From assembly GCF_020736705.1 (NCBI RefSeq), contig NZ_CP085990.1, positions 124,001-188,000 on the forward strand: a DNA stretch of 64,000 nt, written 5' to 3'. This DNA is from Psychrobacter sanguinis (GTDB lineage Bacteria > Pseudomonadota > Gammaproteobacteria > Pseudomonadales > Moraxellaceae). Under the pieces are notes generated by a model. It was given only the letters and a program-made list of their open reading frames with translations, ran no database searches and was not told where the DNA came from. A program made the position numbers and the translations under genes. Below, one piece after another: positions 12,492 to 22,006 of the stretch (its first letter is position 1; each line of letters starts with the position of its first letter).

Positions 12492-12523
12492 AGCCAAAGG
12501 CTAGTATAGGCTAAAGGCTCAAG
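12492..12523 (-). repeat. Imperfect tandem repeat across the ilvH stop codon
   Basis: A sequence containing AAAGGCT occurs twice about 16 bp apart. The second copy covers the last codons and stop codon of ilvH (stop at 12511). It is the same kind of 3'-end duplication seen after yadH and the gene at 43227. Confidence 0.45.
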
Positions 12524-13002
12524 GTGCGCTCACCGCGTAAAATACCGATAACCCCTGAACGTACCACTTCTAGAATACGGTCACGACCAATCACTTCGAT
12601 AAAGCCGTCAAGCTTAGCTTCGTCACCCACAATTTGTAAGGTATAAATGCTTGAGGTCACATCGACGATTTGGGCTCGGAAAATATCAGCACTGCGTTTT
12701 ACTTCAGCACGAGCACTGCCAGTCGCTCGAACTTTGATCAGCATAAGTTCACGCTCTACGTGAGCATTGTCTGTTAAGTCAATTACTTTAACCACTTCAA
12801 TTAGCTTGTGCAAATGCTTAGTGATCTGCTCGATTTTATCAGCGCTGGCATTGGTGGTCAGGGTTAAGCGTGAAATGGTTTCATCTTCAGTAGGGGCTAC
12901 GTTTAGCGTTTCAATGTTATAACCGCGTTGTGAAAATAGTCCTACCAGACGTGACAGCGACCCAGCTTCGTTTTCCATTAGTACAGAGATTAAATGTTGC
13001 AT
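12511..13002 (-). CDS. ilvH: Acetolactate synthase small (regulatory) subunit
   Basis: Regulatory subunit that binds valine and activates IlvI. The N-terminal ACT domain ([19 protein letters not shown], about residues 1-75) is followed by the typical C-terminal domain ending GVIGILRGERTLSL. The length of 163 aa is standard. Its ATG overlaps the ilvI stop codon (TAATG), so translation is probably coupled and gives near-equal subunit amounts. Confidence 0.97.
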   Translation of the reverse strand: MQHLISVLMENEAGSLSRLVGLFSQRGYNIETLNVAPTEDETISRLTLTTNASADKIEQITKHLHKLIEVVKVIDLTDNAHVERELMLIKVRATGSARAEVKRSADIFRAQIVDVTSSIYTLQIVGDEAKLDGFIEVIGRDRILEVVRSGVIGILRGERTLSL

Positions 13003-14834
13003 TAGGTACGCTCCCCCTTAGATAACCACATATCACGCATAGACTGCCCCGCAACCTGCATTGGATAAACGTGCTCATTACGATCAACGTACACATCAAT
13101 AAATACAAGTTTGTCCTTCATTGCCATCGCTTCTGCCAGTTGTTCTTCAAGCTTCTCTGGATCGGTAATCTTGATGCCCACATGACCGTAGCTTTCCGCA
13201 AGCTTCACAAAGTCTGGTAATGATTCCATATAAGAAGAGGCATGACGACCTTCATACAGCATGTCTTGCCACTGCTTAACCATACCTAATTGGGCATTGT
13301 TTAAGCATAAAATCTTAACGGGCAGACCATACTGGAAACAAGTAGACAGCTCTTGAATATTCATTTGAATCGAGCCTTCACCAGTGATACAGACCACATC
13401 ACGCTCAGGCTCTACTAATTTAGCCGCCATGGCATAAGGCAGACCCACACCCATGGTACCTAAGCCACCTGAGTTCAACCACTGGCGCGGCTCATTGTAT
13501 TTGTAATAAAGCGCAGCAAACATTTGGTGCTGACCCACGTCACTGGTAATAATGGCGTTACCATTGGTTACTTCATAGAGTTTCTCAACAACGGCTTGTG
13601 GCTTCATGCCCTGCTCAGTGCTGGTGTCATAACGTAGACCATGACGCTTACGCCATTCATTAATTTGTGACCACCAGTCCAACAACGCAGGCTGATCTAA
13701 TTGTTTATCATCGCCTTGCAACAGCTCAAGCATGTCAGTTAATACAGACTTCACATCGCCAACGATTGGAATATCGGCATTGATGGTTTTTGAAATTGAT
13801 GCAGGATCAATATCAATATGGATAATGGTCGCATTTGGACAGAATTTCTGAACATTGTTGGTCACACGGTCATCAAAGCGTGCCCCTACCGCCAAAATAA
13901 CATCCGCATGGTGCATGGTCATATTTGCTTCATAAGTACCGTGCATGCCTAGCATACCAAGGAACTGACGATCAGAACCTGGGAAAGCCCCTAAGCCCAT
14001 TAAAGTATTGGTTACGGGCAGGTTCAACTGATGTGCCAATTGGGTTAATTCTTTATGTGCATTGCCCAAGATAACGCCGCCCCCTGAATATAGGATAGGA
14101 CGTTTGGCCGATAATAAAGTCTCAACCGCTTTTTTAATCTGACCACTGTGACCTTTTACTGACGGCTGATATGAACGTAGATTCACCGACTCTGGGTAAT
14201 TATATTCAAACTTCTCATGTGGCGCCGTGGTGTCTTTCGGGATATCAATAACTACAGGACCAGGACGACCTGACTGAGCGATATAGAAAGCTTTTTTGAT
14301 AATGTCGGGAATTTCGCTAGCCTCACGCACCTGGAAACTGTGCTTAACGATAGGACGTGATACGCCTACCATGTCAGTCTCTTGGAATGCGTCATCACCG
14401 ATAAGATACTTAGGCACCTGACCTGAGATAACCACCATTGGAATTGAATCCATAAAAGCAGTCGCAATAGCGGTAACGGTGTTGGTTGCGCCTGGACCTG
14501 AAGTGGCCAATACCACACCAGTTTTACCCGTTCTACGCGAGTAAGCATCTGCCATATGACCAGCCGCTTGTTCATGACGTACTAAAATATGCTCAATGGC
14601 GTCTTGTTTAAAGATTGCATCATAAATGTGCAATACCGCGCCACCTGGGTAACCAAAAATGTATTCGACGCCCTCATCAATTAAGGACTGAATAAGCATC
14701 TCACCACCAGAGAGCATGATTGGCCCATCGCCATTTTCTAAAAGTTCACGCTTTTTGCCAAAGTTAATGGCAGCGTGGGCTGTTTGAGTGTGCCCTGTCA
14801 TATTAGGGCTTTGGGTTGTTTGGGTCACTGTCAT
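13002..14834 (-). CDS. ilvI: Acetolactate synthase large (catalytic) subunit
   Basis: Thiamine-diphosphate enzyme condensing pyruvate with pyruvate or 2-oxobutyrate, the first common step of branched-chain amino acid synthesis. The ThDP glutamate lies in [33 protein letters not shown] and the C-terminal ThDP motif [17 protein letters not shown] are present. The homologous core begins at [16 protein letters not shown]. About 40 extra, non-conserved residues precede it, so the true start may lie further in. The frame opens with GTG-ATG, and I chose the ATG because neither has a good ribosome binding site. The gene overlaps ilvH by one base. Confidence 0.96.
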   Translation of the reverse strand: MTVTQTTQSPNMTGHTQTAHAAINFGKKRELLENGDGPIMLSGGEMLIQSLIDEGVEYIFGYPGGAVLHIYDAIFKQDAIEHILVRHEQAAGHMADAYSRRTGKTGVVLATSGPGATNTVTAIATAFMDSIPMVVISGQVPKYLIGDDAFQETDMVGVSRPIVKHSFQVREASEIPDIIKKAFYIAQSGRPGPVVIDIPKDTTAPHEKFEYNYPESVNLRSYQPSVKGHSGQIKKAVETLLSAKRPILYSGGGVILGNAHKELTQLAHQLNLPVTNTLMGLGAFPGSDRQFLGMLGMHGTYEANMTMHHADVILAVGARFDDRVTNNVQKFCPNATIIHIDIDPASISKTINADIPIVGDVKSVLTDMLELLQGDDKQLDQPALLDWWSQINEWRKRHGLRYDTSTEQGMKPQAVVEKLYEVTNGNAIITSDVGQHQMFAALYYKYNEPRQWLNSGGLGTMGVGLPYAMAAKLVEPERDVVCITGEGSIQMNIQELSTCFQYGLPVKILCLNNAQLGMVKQWQDMLYEGRHASSYMESLPDFVKLAESYGHVGIKITDPEKLEEQLAEAMAMKDKLVFIDVYVDRNEHVYPMQVAGQSMRDMWLSKGERT

Positions 14835-15551
14835 CACCTATTTTATTGCGGGATGTTATTAAGGCTTTTGTAATAAAAGTTGCTGGTCAGCAAAGCATAC
14901 TAATCGTATACACCTAATGTTTTAAATAGTCTGTTAAAAGTTTCTTGATTTACTTTTAATCCTATTCAAATTGTTATTTTATGCATAATTTACAACTCAT
15001 ATCTATAAAATAAAATAACCCTATAGACACGACAAAAAATACCAACAGGCCTTAGCCATGTGATATGGGAACTTAAAAATACGGTGACCAAACGACGCTG
15101 AAAAGCTGGACCCTATAACTATAAGAGAAATAAGACCATTTTAAGAACTTAACAAGATTGGTGTGCTAGTAACTTAAAGCGATAGCCTAAAGTGCTACTG
15201 AAACATACAAATCGGGTTAAAAAGTATAAAAACTATACCCATCACCCTGATACCATCATAATTCTACAATCGTATTCCAGAATGATTACTTAGTCGCTGT
15301 AGACCGATAAGTCCCTGAATGTTTGAAGTTTTAACAACCTTCTCATTCATCACATTAAAAGAAGCCACCCTACTACGGACGGTAATCCAGCAATAGTTGC
15401 TACTTTATAGTTAACTCTCTCATGGAGACCGTTAACCGACTAATCATGATTCTATAATCCGATGTTTTACCCCCCATGTCAACTAAATTAAATTAATACG
15501 ATACCATACTGAAATTAATCAATTAATAACGACTCATAAATTTGACGACAT
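14835..15551 (-). promoter_or_regulatory. Long region upstream of ilvI, possible leader
   Basis: About 720 bp with no supported protein gene, unusually long for this window. On the minus strand a 15-codon frame at 15195-15242 would encode MGIVFILFNPICMFQ, which is rich in Ile, Val and Leu as leader peptides of branched-chain operons are. It lacks a well-spaced ribosome binding site and I see no clear attenuator hairpin after it. A second frame of six codons (MVLFLL) lies at 15119-15139. Attenuation is only a hypothesis. Confidence 0.3.
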
Positions 15552-15583
15552 AAAAAACCCAAGCGTATAAATACACTTGGGTT
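15552..15583 (-). terminator. Rho-independent terminator of queF
   Basis: AACCCAAG and CTTGGGTT pair around a 12-base loop, with a T-run on the minus strand. About 40 bp past queF. Confidence 0.88.
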
Positions 15584-15619
15584 CTTTGTTATATTGAGCT
15601 GGCTATTAGTCTGGCTTAG

Positions 15620-16540
15620 TTACTGACGTACCAAGCGGCTTGGTTTGGGCATTAAACTGATATCACTAACTCGGCAAGGATTAATATCGATACCACCGCG
15701 GCGGGTGTACCACGCTCGTACCATCAGCTTTGACGGCAAGTATCTTTGGCTTAAGTCAGCAAAAATCTGCTCTACACATTGCTCATGAAAACCATTGTGT
15801 TGACGGAAACTTAAAATATAGCTCAGTAGCTTGGCCTCATCGATAACATGCGACGTGCTTATTTCTATCGACAAAGTCCCCCAATCGGGTTGATTGGTCA
15901 CTGGGCAATTACTACGCAGTAAATTTGAATACAGTTGATACTCTTTTTCAGTACTTAGTTTCTCAGTACCTAGTTTCTCAGTGCCTGATGCAGTATCTTC
16001 ATGATCAGTCGACAATAAATCAGTTGACGATAGTAAGCTAGCGTCGGGGTGCTCAACTAAGCTAACCTTATGCGCCAAGCCGTCTAAGGCATTGTCTATA
16101 CACTTGCCTTGTGGGTGGGCAATCAAAAACCCAGTATCAGACTCACTGCCTGAACTAATGGCATCAAGCTCAAACAATGCCACCCCGACTTCCGCCCCTA
16201 CACAAGCTGATAAATCTTTGGCAATGGTTTGTTGCACCGCTTCCCAATTATCAAACTCAGTAAAGTTTAGACTATTCAAATAAAGCTTGAGTGACTTAGA
16301 TTCAACGATATTAGGTGAGCTTGCAGGTATAGAGAATCGAGCAATGGCCATTTGCGAAATACCTTGATTATTAAGCCAAGACACTTCAAACGCATGCCAC
16401 CAGTCTACCCCGACTGCTAACTTATCTTGTTGCCAATTAATTTCATTACGTCCCATTGAGCGTGGGATAGCATAAAGGGTATCTGGCTGATAAGTTTTGG
16501 GATAACTGGTACTCTCTCCCAATACGCCATGAATACTCAT
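15620..16540 (-). CDS. queF: NADPH-dependent 7-cyano-7-deazaguanine reductase QueF
   Basis: Reduces the nitrile preQ0 to preQ1 in queuosine synthesis. At 306 aa this is the long, two-module type, as in E. coli (about 282 aa). The substrate-binding segment ESKSLKLYLNSLNFTEF is in the first half. The catalytic-Cys region SNCPVTNQPDWGTL and QHNGFHEQCVEQIF are in the second, which ends RRGGIDINPCRVS. Between the modules is an extra Ser/Thr/Glu-rich stretch containing GTEKL-GTEKL-STEK, encoded by a 15-bp tandem repeat. This insert accounts for the extra length. The gene stands alone with its own terminator. Confidence 0.95.
   Translation of the reverse strand: MSIHGVLGESTSYPKTYQPDTLYAIPRSMGRNEINWQQDKLAVGVDWWHAFEVSWLNNQGISQMAIARFSIPASSPNIVESKSLKLYLNSLNFTEFDNWEAVQQTIAKDLSACVGAEVGVALFELDAISSGSESDTGFLIAHPQGKCIDNALDGLAHKVSLVEHPDASLLSSTDLLSTDHEDTASGTEKLGTEKLSTEKEYQLYSNLLRSNCPVTNQPDWGTLSIEISTSHVIDEAKLLSYILSFRQHNGFHEQCVEQIFADLSQRYLPSKLMVRAWYTRRGGIDINPCRVSDISLMPKPSRLVRQ
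15947..15985 (-). repeat. 15-bp in-frame tandem repeat inside queF
   Basis: Units of 15 bp around TAGTTTCTCAGT repeat two to three times and encode the peptide repeat GTEKL/STEKE. The period is a multiple of three, so copy changes would keep the frame. Confidence 0.75.
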
Positions 16541-16672
16541 AAGTAAGTCCTATCATAAATGTTGAATTGAAATATCTTTTACAGCCTGGCCATTTATAGT
16601 CTGCTATTTACTTATCAAGCTATATAGCGGCCATATAACATCATATAACTATGCCATGACTCCATCTTATAA

Positions 16673-16708
16673 CTATAGTCTTAAACGCAACTACAGTCTT
16701 AGACGTGA
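16673..16708 (-). repeat. 18-bp tandem repeat at the yadH stop codon
   Basis: CTATAGTCTTAAACGCAA is followed directly by CTACAGTCTTAGACGTGA, matching at 14 of 18 positions. The second unit begins exactly at the yadH stop codon (16691) and encodes its last residues, so the DNA beyond the gene looks like a decayed copy of its end. Confidence 0.6.
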
Positions 16709-17515
16709 GCCATTTTGTAATAAACGATAAGCAATGACATAGAAAATAACACAGAAGAAGAAAATAGCCCCCATTGAATACCATACATTAACGTCAGAAT
16801 ACCCCAAAATGCCGTAGCGGAAAGAGTTAACCATATACACAATTGGGTTGAGCAAAGAGATATTTTGCCAAAAAGGTGATAAGTTTTCTAAAGAATAAAA
16901 CACCCCACCCAAATACGTTAGAGGTGTTAATACAAAGCTTGGAATGATAGAGATATCATCAAATGAACGGGCATATACCGCGTTAATGAAACCCCCTAAT
17001 GAAAACAGTATCGAGGTGCCTAAGACGGTAAATAACATCACGAAGAAATGCTCAATACCAAGTTCGGTAAAGAACTGAGCCACTATCGATACAATCACAG
17101 CAATCATTAGACCACGGAATACTCCGCCGCCGATATAACCAATCAATATCGAGTGCTTAGACACAGGTGATACCAAAAGCTCTTCAATGCTGGAGGTAAA
17201 CTTAGCACTAAAGAAGCTTGAGACCACGTTAGAATAACTATTGGTAATCACCGACATCATGATAAGGCCAGGCACAATGAACTGCATATACGGTACCCCG
17301 CCCATTTCGCCGACACGTGAACCAATCATTTTACCGAAGATGACGAAATACAAGCTCATAGTGATAACGGGTGGCAACAATGTTTGTGGCCAGATACGCA
17401 AAATACGGCGTATTTCTTTGACTAAGATAGTCCGGAAAGCAATCCACTTTTGAGCAAACGTTAAGCCGTCATTGCTGTGACCTTTAACGGGTGTTTGTTT
17501 ATTAATGCTGCTCAT
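16691..17515 (-). CDS. yadH: ABC-2 type transporter permease YadH
   Basis: Membrane subunit of an ABC exporter, 274 aa, with six hydrophobic segments of the ABC-2/NodJ type. The region MQFIVPGLIMMSVITNSYSNVVSSFFSAKF and the C-terminal LNPIVYMVNSFRYGILG are typical of the family. It overlaps the upstream ATPase gene by four bases (ATGA). The pair matches the E. coli yadG-yadH pair, whose substrate I do not know. Confidence 0.92.
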   Translation of the reverse strand: MSSINKQTPVKGHSNDGLTFAQKWIAFRTILVKEIRRILRIWPQTLLPPVITMSLYFVIFGKMIGSRVGEMGGVPYMQFIVPGLIMMSVITNSYSNVVSSFFSAKFTSSIEELLVSPVSKHSILIGYIGGGVFRGLMIAVIVSIVAQFFTELGIEHFFVMLFTVLGTSILFSLGGFINAVYARSFDDISIIPSFVLTPLTYLGGVFYSLENLSPFWQNISLLNPIVYMVNSFRYGILGYSDVNVWYSMGAIFFFCVIFYVIAYRLLQNGSRLRL

Positions 17516-18477
17516 AGTCCTGCCTCCTTCATGCTATCTTTGGTTTGTACGCCTTGATCAACCAGACGCATAAATAGCTCTTCCAAACGGTTAGCCTTAT
17601 TACGCATACTTGCTACCTCAACGCCTTGCTCAGTTAATTGTTTAAACACCTCATTTAACGATTCACCGTCAGATAGAGTAACTTCCAAAGTTTGATCATC
17701 AGGCTGCAAGACAGAAGTGACACCAGTAATAGACACTTGACCTGAAGTGGGCTTTTCTAAGTCCAAAATAAACGTTTCAATAGATAATTGACCCAACAGC
17801 TCTTTCATTTCAGTATTAATGCGAATTTCGCCATGGTCTAAAATAGCGATATATCGACACAACTGTTCCGCTTCTTCTAAATAATGGGTAGTCAGAATAA
17901 TAGTGGTCTTTTCTTCTTCATTAATCTGCTGCATAAACTCCCACATTGAGCGGCGCAGCTCGATATCAACCCCAGCTGTGGGTTCATCCAAAATTAGCAA
18001 TCTTGGCTTGTGAATCAAAGCCCGAGCAATCATTAATCGACGTTTCATACCACCTGATAATTCACGAGCTTTGTTGTTTCGTTTGTCCCAAAGTCCAAGA
18101 GCCGTCAGTAACTTCTTAGCTCTTGGTCTCGAATCTTTGGCAGAAATACCAAAATAGCCTGCTTGAGTAATCAGAATATCTTCAACCTTTTCAAACTGGT
18201 TAAAGTTAAACTCTTGAGGAACGATGCCTAAATATTGTTTGGCAATAGATGGGTTCTGTAACAAATCAGTTCCAAATATCTCGATACTACCCTCAGTAGG
18301 TTTAAACAAGGAGCTAATAATGCCAATCATCGTTGATTTACCAGCACCGTTAGGGCCTAGCAAAGCAAAAAACTCTCCTTGTGGCACCGTCAAGTTTACA
18401 TTCTTCAAGGCGGTAAACCCATTGCCATAAACTTTAGAGAGGTTAGTAATCTGTAATGCAGGGGTTGTATTAGTCAT
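17512..18477 (-). CDS. yadG: ABC transporter ATP-binding protein YadG
   Basis: Cytoplasmic ATPase of the exporter formed with YadH, 321 aa. It has Walker A GPNGAGKST, signature LSGGMKRRLMIARAL, Walker B LLILDEPTAGVD and the H-loop TTHYLEEAE. The segment GIVPQEFNFNQFE and the C-terminal SMRNKANRLEELFMRLV are nearly the same as in E. coli YadG. Its stop overlaps the start of yadH. No substrate can be inferred from the neighbours. Confidence 0.94.
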   Translation of the reverse strand: MTNTTPALQITNLSKVYGNGFTALKNVNLTVPQGEFFALLGPNGAGKSTMIGIISSLFKPTEGSIEIFGTDLLQNPSIAKQYLGIVPQEFNFNQFEKVEDILITQAGYFGISAKDSRPRAKKLLTALGLWDKRNNKARELSGGMKRRLMIARALIHKPRLLILDEPTAGVDIELRRSMWEFMQQINEEEKTTIILTTHYLEEAEQLCRYIAILDHGEIRINTEMKELLGQLSIETFILDLEKPTSGQVSITGVTSVLQPDDQTLEVTLSDGESLNEVFKQLTEQGVEVASMRNKANRLEELFMRLVDQGVQTKDSMKEAGL

Positions 18478-18794
18478 AAATTTATATCTTTATTAGCTTT
18501 TATAATGAAGACCAAAATAGTCAAATAGGGTGTCTAAAATATAGTGTGTAAGGTATATGGAGCCTAAAATCTTTAATTAAACCCAACTAGGTGTAAACAG
18601 AGTCATTGATAAAAGTCATCAATAATTTAAACGACAAAAGACGCTCACCTTGCAGTGAGCGTCTTTACTGAATATTGTGTCGTACTTTAGGAAAGCGAAA
18701 ATATGGCTAACATCAATAGCAACACAAAATACAGATTTTGATATAGCTATTGTCTAAACAATATTAACGAGTAAAATTTCTCATTAATAAGATA
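18478..18794. other. Intergenic region between yadG and the cytochrome gene
   Basis: Holds the terminator at 18637-18666, which probably ends the cytochrome transcript, and presumably the yadG promoter. No gene is seen. Confidence 0.5.
18637..18666 (-). terminator. Hairpin terminator downstream of the cytochrome c gene
   Basis: AAAGACGCTCAC and GTGAGCGTCTTT form a perfect 12-bp stem with a 6-base loop, and a short T-run on the minus strand. Confidence 0.8.
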
Positions 18795-19466
18795 TTAGCT
18801 TGATTGTTCAACCATGTAATCAACAGCATTCTTAACTTCTTCGTCAGGAATATCTGCACCACCACGAGCTGGCATAGCATTGAAACCATTCATAGCGTGA
18901 TCATATAGTGTGGCTTTACCTTTAGCAACGTGAGGTGCCCATGAGCCAGCATCCCCAAATTTAGGCGCACCCAAAACACCACTACCATGACAAGTCTGAC
19001 AAATAGCTTCATAAACTGCTTTACCGTCACGTGGCTCACCTGCATTACCGGCACTTGAAGCCGTTAAGGTAATATCACAGTTGTCATCACCGTCAAAACA
19101 TACTTTACCGTAAGGTTGGATACGTTCAATCAGCTTTGGATATAAAGCAATAAGTTTTTTAACTTGAGGGGTATCTTCAGGAATTGGCTCTTCTTCTACT
19201 GGCGCTGCAGGTGCAGCAGCAGTAGCTTCTCCATCGGCAGCAGCTGCATCAGTAGCCGCACCATCGGTAGCTGTCGCATCAGCAGCAGCTGCATCAGTAG
19301 CTTTTTCACCTGCTGCTGCATCGGTGGTTTCTGCTTTAGCATCAGTAGTCGCAGTAGCCGCTTCAGTGGTTTGCGCAGCTGGAGCAGCAGCGTCTTCAGC
19401 TTGGCTTAAAGAAATACCTGATAGACCAAAGATGGCGGCAGCGGATAACATCACGATTTTTTTCAT
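18795..19466 (-). CDS. Secreted c5-type cytochrome c
   Basis: Periplasmic electron carrier, 223 aa. The signal peptide MKKIVMLSAAAIFGLSGISL ends near SQA. An Ala/Thr/Asp-rich low-complexity linker follows at about residues 24-92. The C-terminal class I cytochrome domain has one haem motif, C156-Q-T-C-H160, and a likely axial Met in NAMPARGG. Two more cysteines (CFDGDDNC) lie before the domain. The compact domain with GSGVLGAPKFGD and ADIPDEEVKNAVDYMV is typical of the cytochrome c5/c555 group. The partner oxidase or reductase cannot be named from context. Confidence 0.9.
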   Translation of the reverse strand: MKKIVMLSAAAIFGLSGISLSQAEDAAAPAAQTTEAATATTDAKAETTDAAAGEKATDAAAADATATDGAATDAAAADGEATAAAPAAPVEEEPIPEDTPQVKKLIALYPKLIERIQPYGKVCFDGDDNCDITLTASSAGNAGEPRDGKAVYEAICQTCHGSGVLGAPKFGDAGSWAPHVAKGKATLYDHAMNGFNAMPARGGADIPDEEVKNAVDYMVEQSS

Positions 19467-19910
19467 GCGTCACAATCTCTTTTTAGAGCGACGTTTCTAA
19501 GTTGCTATGACTTAGCTTAATAAAATAATGGCTTAGCAGACTTGAAACGTCGTGTATGATTGAGTGAATTGTTTTAACTTATCAATATAAAACCAGTAAT
19601 AAATTCTTTTCCATAATATTATAATGGGAAAAGGGGGTTAAAAGCCATGTTTCAATAGTGACTCTTACGACAAAAGGAGGTTTTTACCCTAATAAAGTTA
19701 CCCAATTATTACGAATAGTGCCTAATGTACCAAATTATACCCACCTTTGTCATTTATTAAGCAGGATAACATTGGTTTTTTTGATGGTTTTTGCTAGACT
19801 AGCGTGCTTGAGTAAAGCCGTCATCAGCGATTGAACAGACTGATTTTGTGCTTAACTTTTTTTGCTGAATTCTCTTTTGCTTAACTCTAAAAGTTTATTT
19901 CCAAAAATAT
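19467..19910. other. Intergenic region before tRNA-Arg
   Basis: 444 bp with no supported gene. It should contain the cytochrome c promoter (minus strand) and the tRNA promoter (plus strand). I see a TATAAT on the minus strand near 19620, but no convincing -35. Confidence 0.4.
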
Positions 19911-19987
19911 GCGCTTGTAGCTCAGTTGGATAGAGTATCGGTCTCCGAAGCCGAGGGTCGTGGGTTCGATTCCCGCCAAGCGCACCA
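19911..19987 (+). tRNA. tRNA-Arg, anticodon CCG
   Basis: A 77-base cloverleaf including an encoded CCA. The acceptor stem GCGCTTG pairs with CAAGCGC. The D-arm is GCTCAGTTGGATAGAGT. The anticodon loop CTCCGAA shows CCG on a TCGGT/GCCGA stem. The T-arm is GTGGGTTCGATTCCCGC. It reads CGG codons. No integrated element follows it. Confidence 0.97.
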
Positions 19988-20163
19988 TCTCTTCTCTTTT
20001 AGCATCACCTCTTATAACCTATACCCTCTCAAAGCCTTTATTATACGAGACTTTAGTTCTTTCACGTATCCTGTTAATACCTAATAACACCTATAAAATG
20101 TTGTACACACTGCTGTATATGCTACCTAAGACATAGGATTAGGTCCGAATCTAAAATTATTGC

Positions 20164-20571
20164 CTATTCCGTATACATGTAGGTGAACACTAATTTGTCA
20201 GATACAACCTTTCCTGTAGGTACACACTTATTGTTACTCGTATCGTACTGTTTTCTTTTACCATAGAGCACTACTTTAGGCCCTTCATATACATTGCCAC
20301 TGACCTTATAAGCTAAATCATAATGACAATTCTTCGAGAATACAGTGGAGGTACCGAAATATTTATTACCACTCTTATATCCATTAAAAAGAACGTTTCC
20401 CCGCCTTACGCCTGTGTTATACATTCTTTTAGAAGGCACTTCATAAACGAACTGACGCTCATTCCCATTTGCCACTAGCCTCATAGTCGAACCATTATGG
20501 TCCCAAAAAGAATCAGCAAACGCTATTTGGGATATACATGCTAAAAACATGAAGAACAGGGACTTTTTCAT
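20164..20571 (-). CDS. Secreted protein of unknown function
   Basis: 135 aa. A clear signal peptide (MKKSLFFMFLACISQIAFA, cleavage before DSFWD) suggests a periplasmic or exported product. The mature part is short and beta-rich, starting WDHNGSTMRLVANGNERQF, with two cysteines (KNCHYD and NKCVP) that could pair. I have a weak impression of small WDHNGS-type secreted proteins in other proteobacteria but cannot name a function. It lies alone, downstream of and on the strand opposite to the tRNA. Confidence 0.75.
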   Translation of the reverse strand: MKKSLFFMFLACISQIAFADSFWDHNGSTMRLVANGNERQFVYEVPSKRMYNTGVRRGNVLFNGYKSGNKYFGTSTVFSKNCHYDLAYKVSGNVYEGPKVVLYGKRKQYDTSNNKCVPTGKVVSDKLVFTYMYTE

Positions 20572-20678
20572 AATTAAAACTCTTTATCATGTAAAAATAA
20601 TGTCTTAATTATAGTCTTAATATAACTAAAATTAAAAGTTAGTTATATTACATAAAAGATTACTGAGTAGAATAACCT

Positions 20679-21683
20679 CTACCTAGACCGCCCTCTCCGA
20701 GTCACAATGAGACAACTCGCTCCCAAAAAGACCATCAGTTTTCTTTTGGCCAACGTACGCTTAATATTGTTGAAAGAGCCATTCAAGACCCTTTCCTTAA
20801 TCAACTCTCTATCTCTTAAAGCTTGAACCATCAAACTAGAAAGCTGCTTGGTCTTAGCGATTGTTTGAGCAGATTTACTGCTTTTACTTGGGGTCTTCGA
20901 CGTTGCCTTTTGATTAACTTTTACTTTGATAGGCTTTTTGGGTTTGTCAGTACTAGATACTGAGGGGATGATCACTTGCCCATTGGCATCATATTTCTTA
21001 GACGCTGTATTAAGACCATACTTGATTTTTGCACTGGGCTTTTGGGTAGAGACAATTTCAACAGTATCCGCCACTTGATCGGTTGACTTAATAACGGATT
21101 TATCGACAAGAATATCAGAGACTATAGTAGAACCTTGTTGCTTATTGCTCTGCTGCTGTTTTAGGCGGTTGCAATAGTCTATTTCTGCTTGATGCCAAAC
21201 CTCTGCAAACAATTGATTTAACGTAGTGTGCTGCTTAGGTTCACCATAGAGACTGACCAACATCTTAGCATCGGTCTTGATAATTAATTTTAGCTGTTTA
21301 TAGCCTAGCTGTTGATAATCTATGGGTAATGCGGTGACTGTCCCGCCAGGTATCTGGTCAAATACTTTAAAGCCTGGCTCTTGTAACGTCTCACAGTACT
21401 TTGGACAGAAAGACTCCCAAGCGGCGAGCTTATAGAGCGAGAGTAGTTCTGACTCATAGTCCTCATCCGCTTTCTTTTTGTCACGGATAATGGCTCTTAA
21501 CGCCAGTACGGACTCTTTAAAACCTAGCGGCCAAGGCAAAAACTGCTGCGCTACTTCATATCTTTTGGCAGAATTATCCTTGTGTTTCTTTATATAGTTA
21601 GGCCAAGATAAGAAGCCCGTTTCTGGCCTAGTTTTGTCCCTTAACTCAACGTCCTGTAAAGTTTTTTCCTCTTGCCATCGCAT
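20679..21683 (-). CDS. Lysine-rich protein of unknown function
   Basis: 334 aa. I do not recognise it. The first 170 residues look like a folded domain with several Trp and Tyr residues and four Cys. Residues about 215-282 are a Lys/Ser/Thr-rich linker (for example KPKKPIKVKVNQKATSKTPS). The last 50 are strongly basic, ending RRGRSR. No signal peptide is seen. The basic tail could bind nucleic acid or membrane, but nothing proves it. The ribosome binding site is weak, so the start is less sure. The flanking genes are also unknown. Confidence 0.65.
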   Translation of the reverse strand: MRWQEEKTLQDVELRDKTRPETGFLSWPNYIKKHKDNSAKRYEVAQQFLPWPLGFKESVLALRAIIRDKKKADEDYESELLSLYKLAAWESFCPKYCETLQEPGFKVFDQIPGGTVTALPIDYQQLGYKQLKLIIKTDAKMLVSLYGEPKQHTTLNQLFAEVWHQAEIDYCNRLKQQQSNKQQGSTIVSDILVDKSVIKSTDQVADTVEIVSTQKPSAKIKYGLNTASKKYDANGQVIIPSVSSTDKPKKPIKVKVNQKATSKTPSKSSKSAQTIAKTKQLSSLMVQALRDRELIKERVLNGSFNNIKRTLAKRKLMVFLGASCLIVTRRGRSR

Positions 21684-22006
21684 AATAACGTAAGCCTGTC
21701 AGTTTAATTATAAATATGATAATAAATCAGCATTAGAATATTACAGAGGTATTCTATCACTTTAGCACACTATTATATTGTTAAGTCTATCTAAAATTAA
21801 CTTTTAATTATAGAAAGTACATATTATTTTCTTCTTGCTAAGTAAGTATTTTATTAAATATTAATTTATCAACGACAACCTATTACCTATCAACTTTTCA
21901 ATGCCTTTATTGCTAAAATCTAGTCATAGTAATCTTCAGCTGTGGTTATACTTCCTTATAAAGTACAACTTACAACTGCCTGTATTTCAAGCACTGCGTA
22001 GCGTCG
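21684..22006. other. Intergenic region
   Basis: 323 bp, very AT-rich. No gene, hairpin or repeat that I can support. It presumably holds the promoter of the gene at 20679-21683. Confidence 0.4.

Noticed and set aside
14835-15551. T-box or a hidden protein gene in the ilvI upstream gap
   Set aside because: No T-box consensus is visible, T-boxes are not expected in this group, and all frames on both strands are short and unlike proteins.
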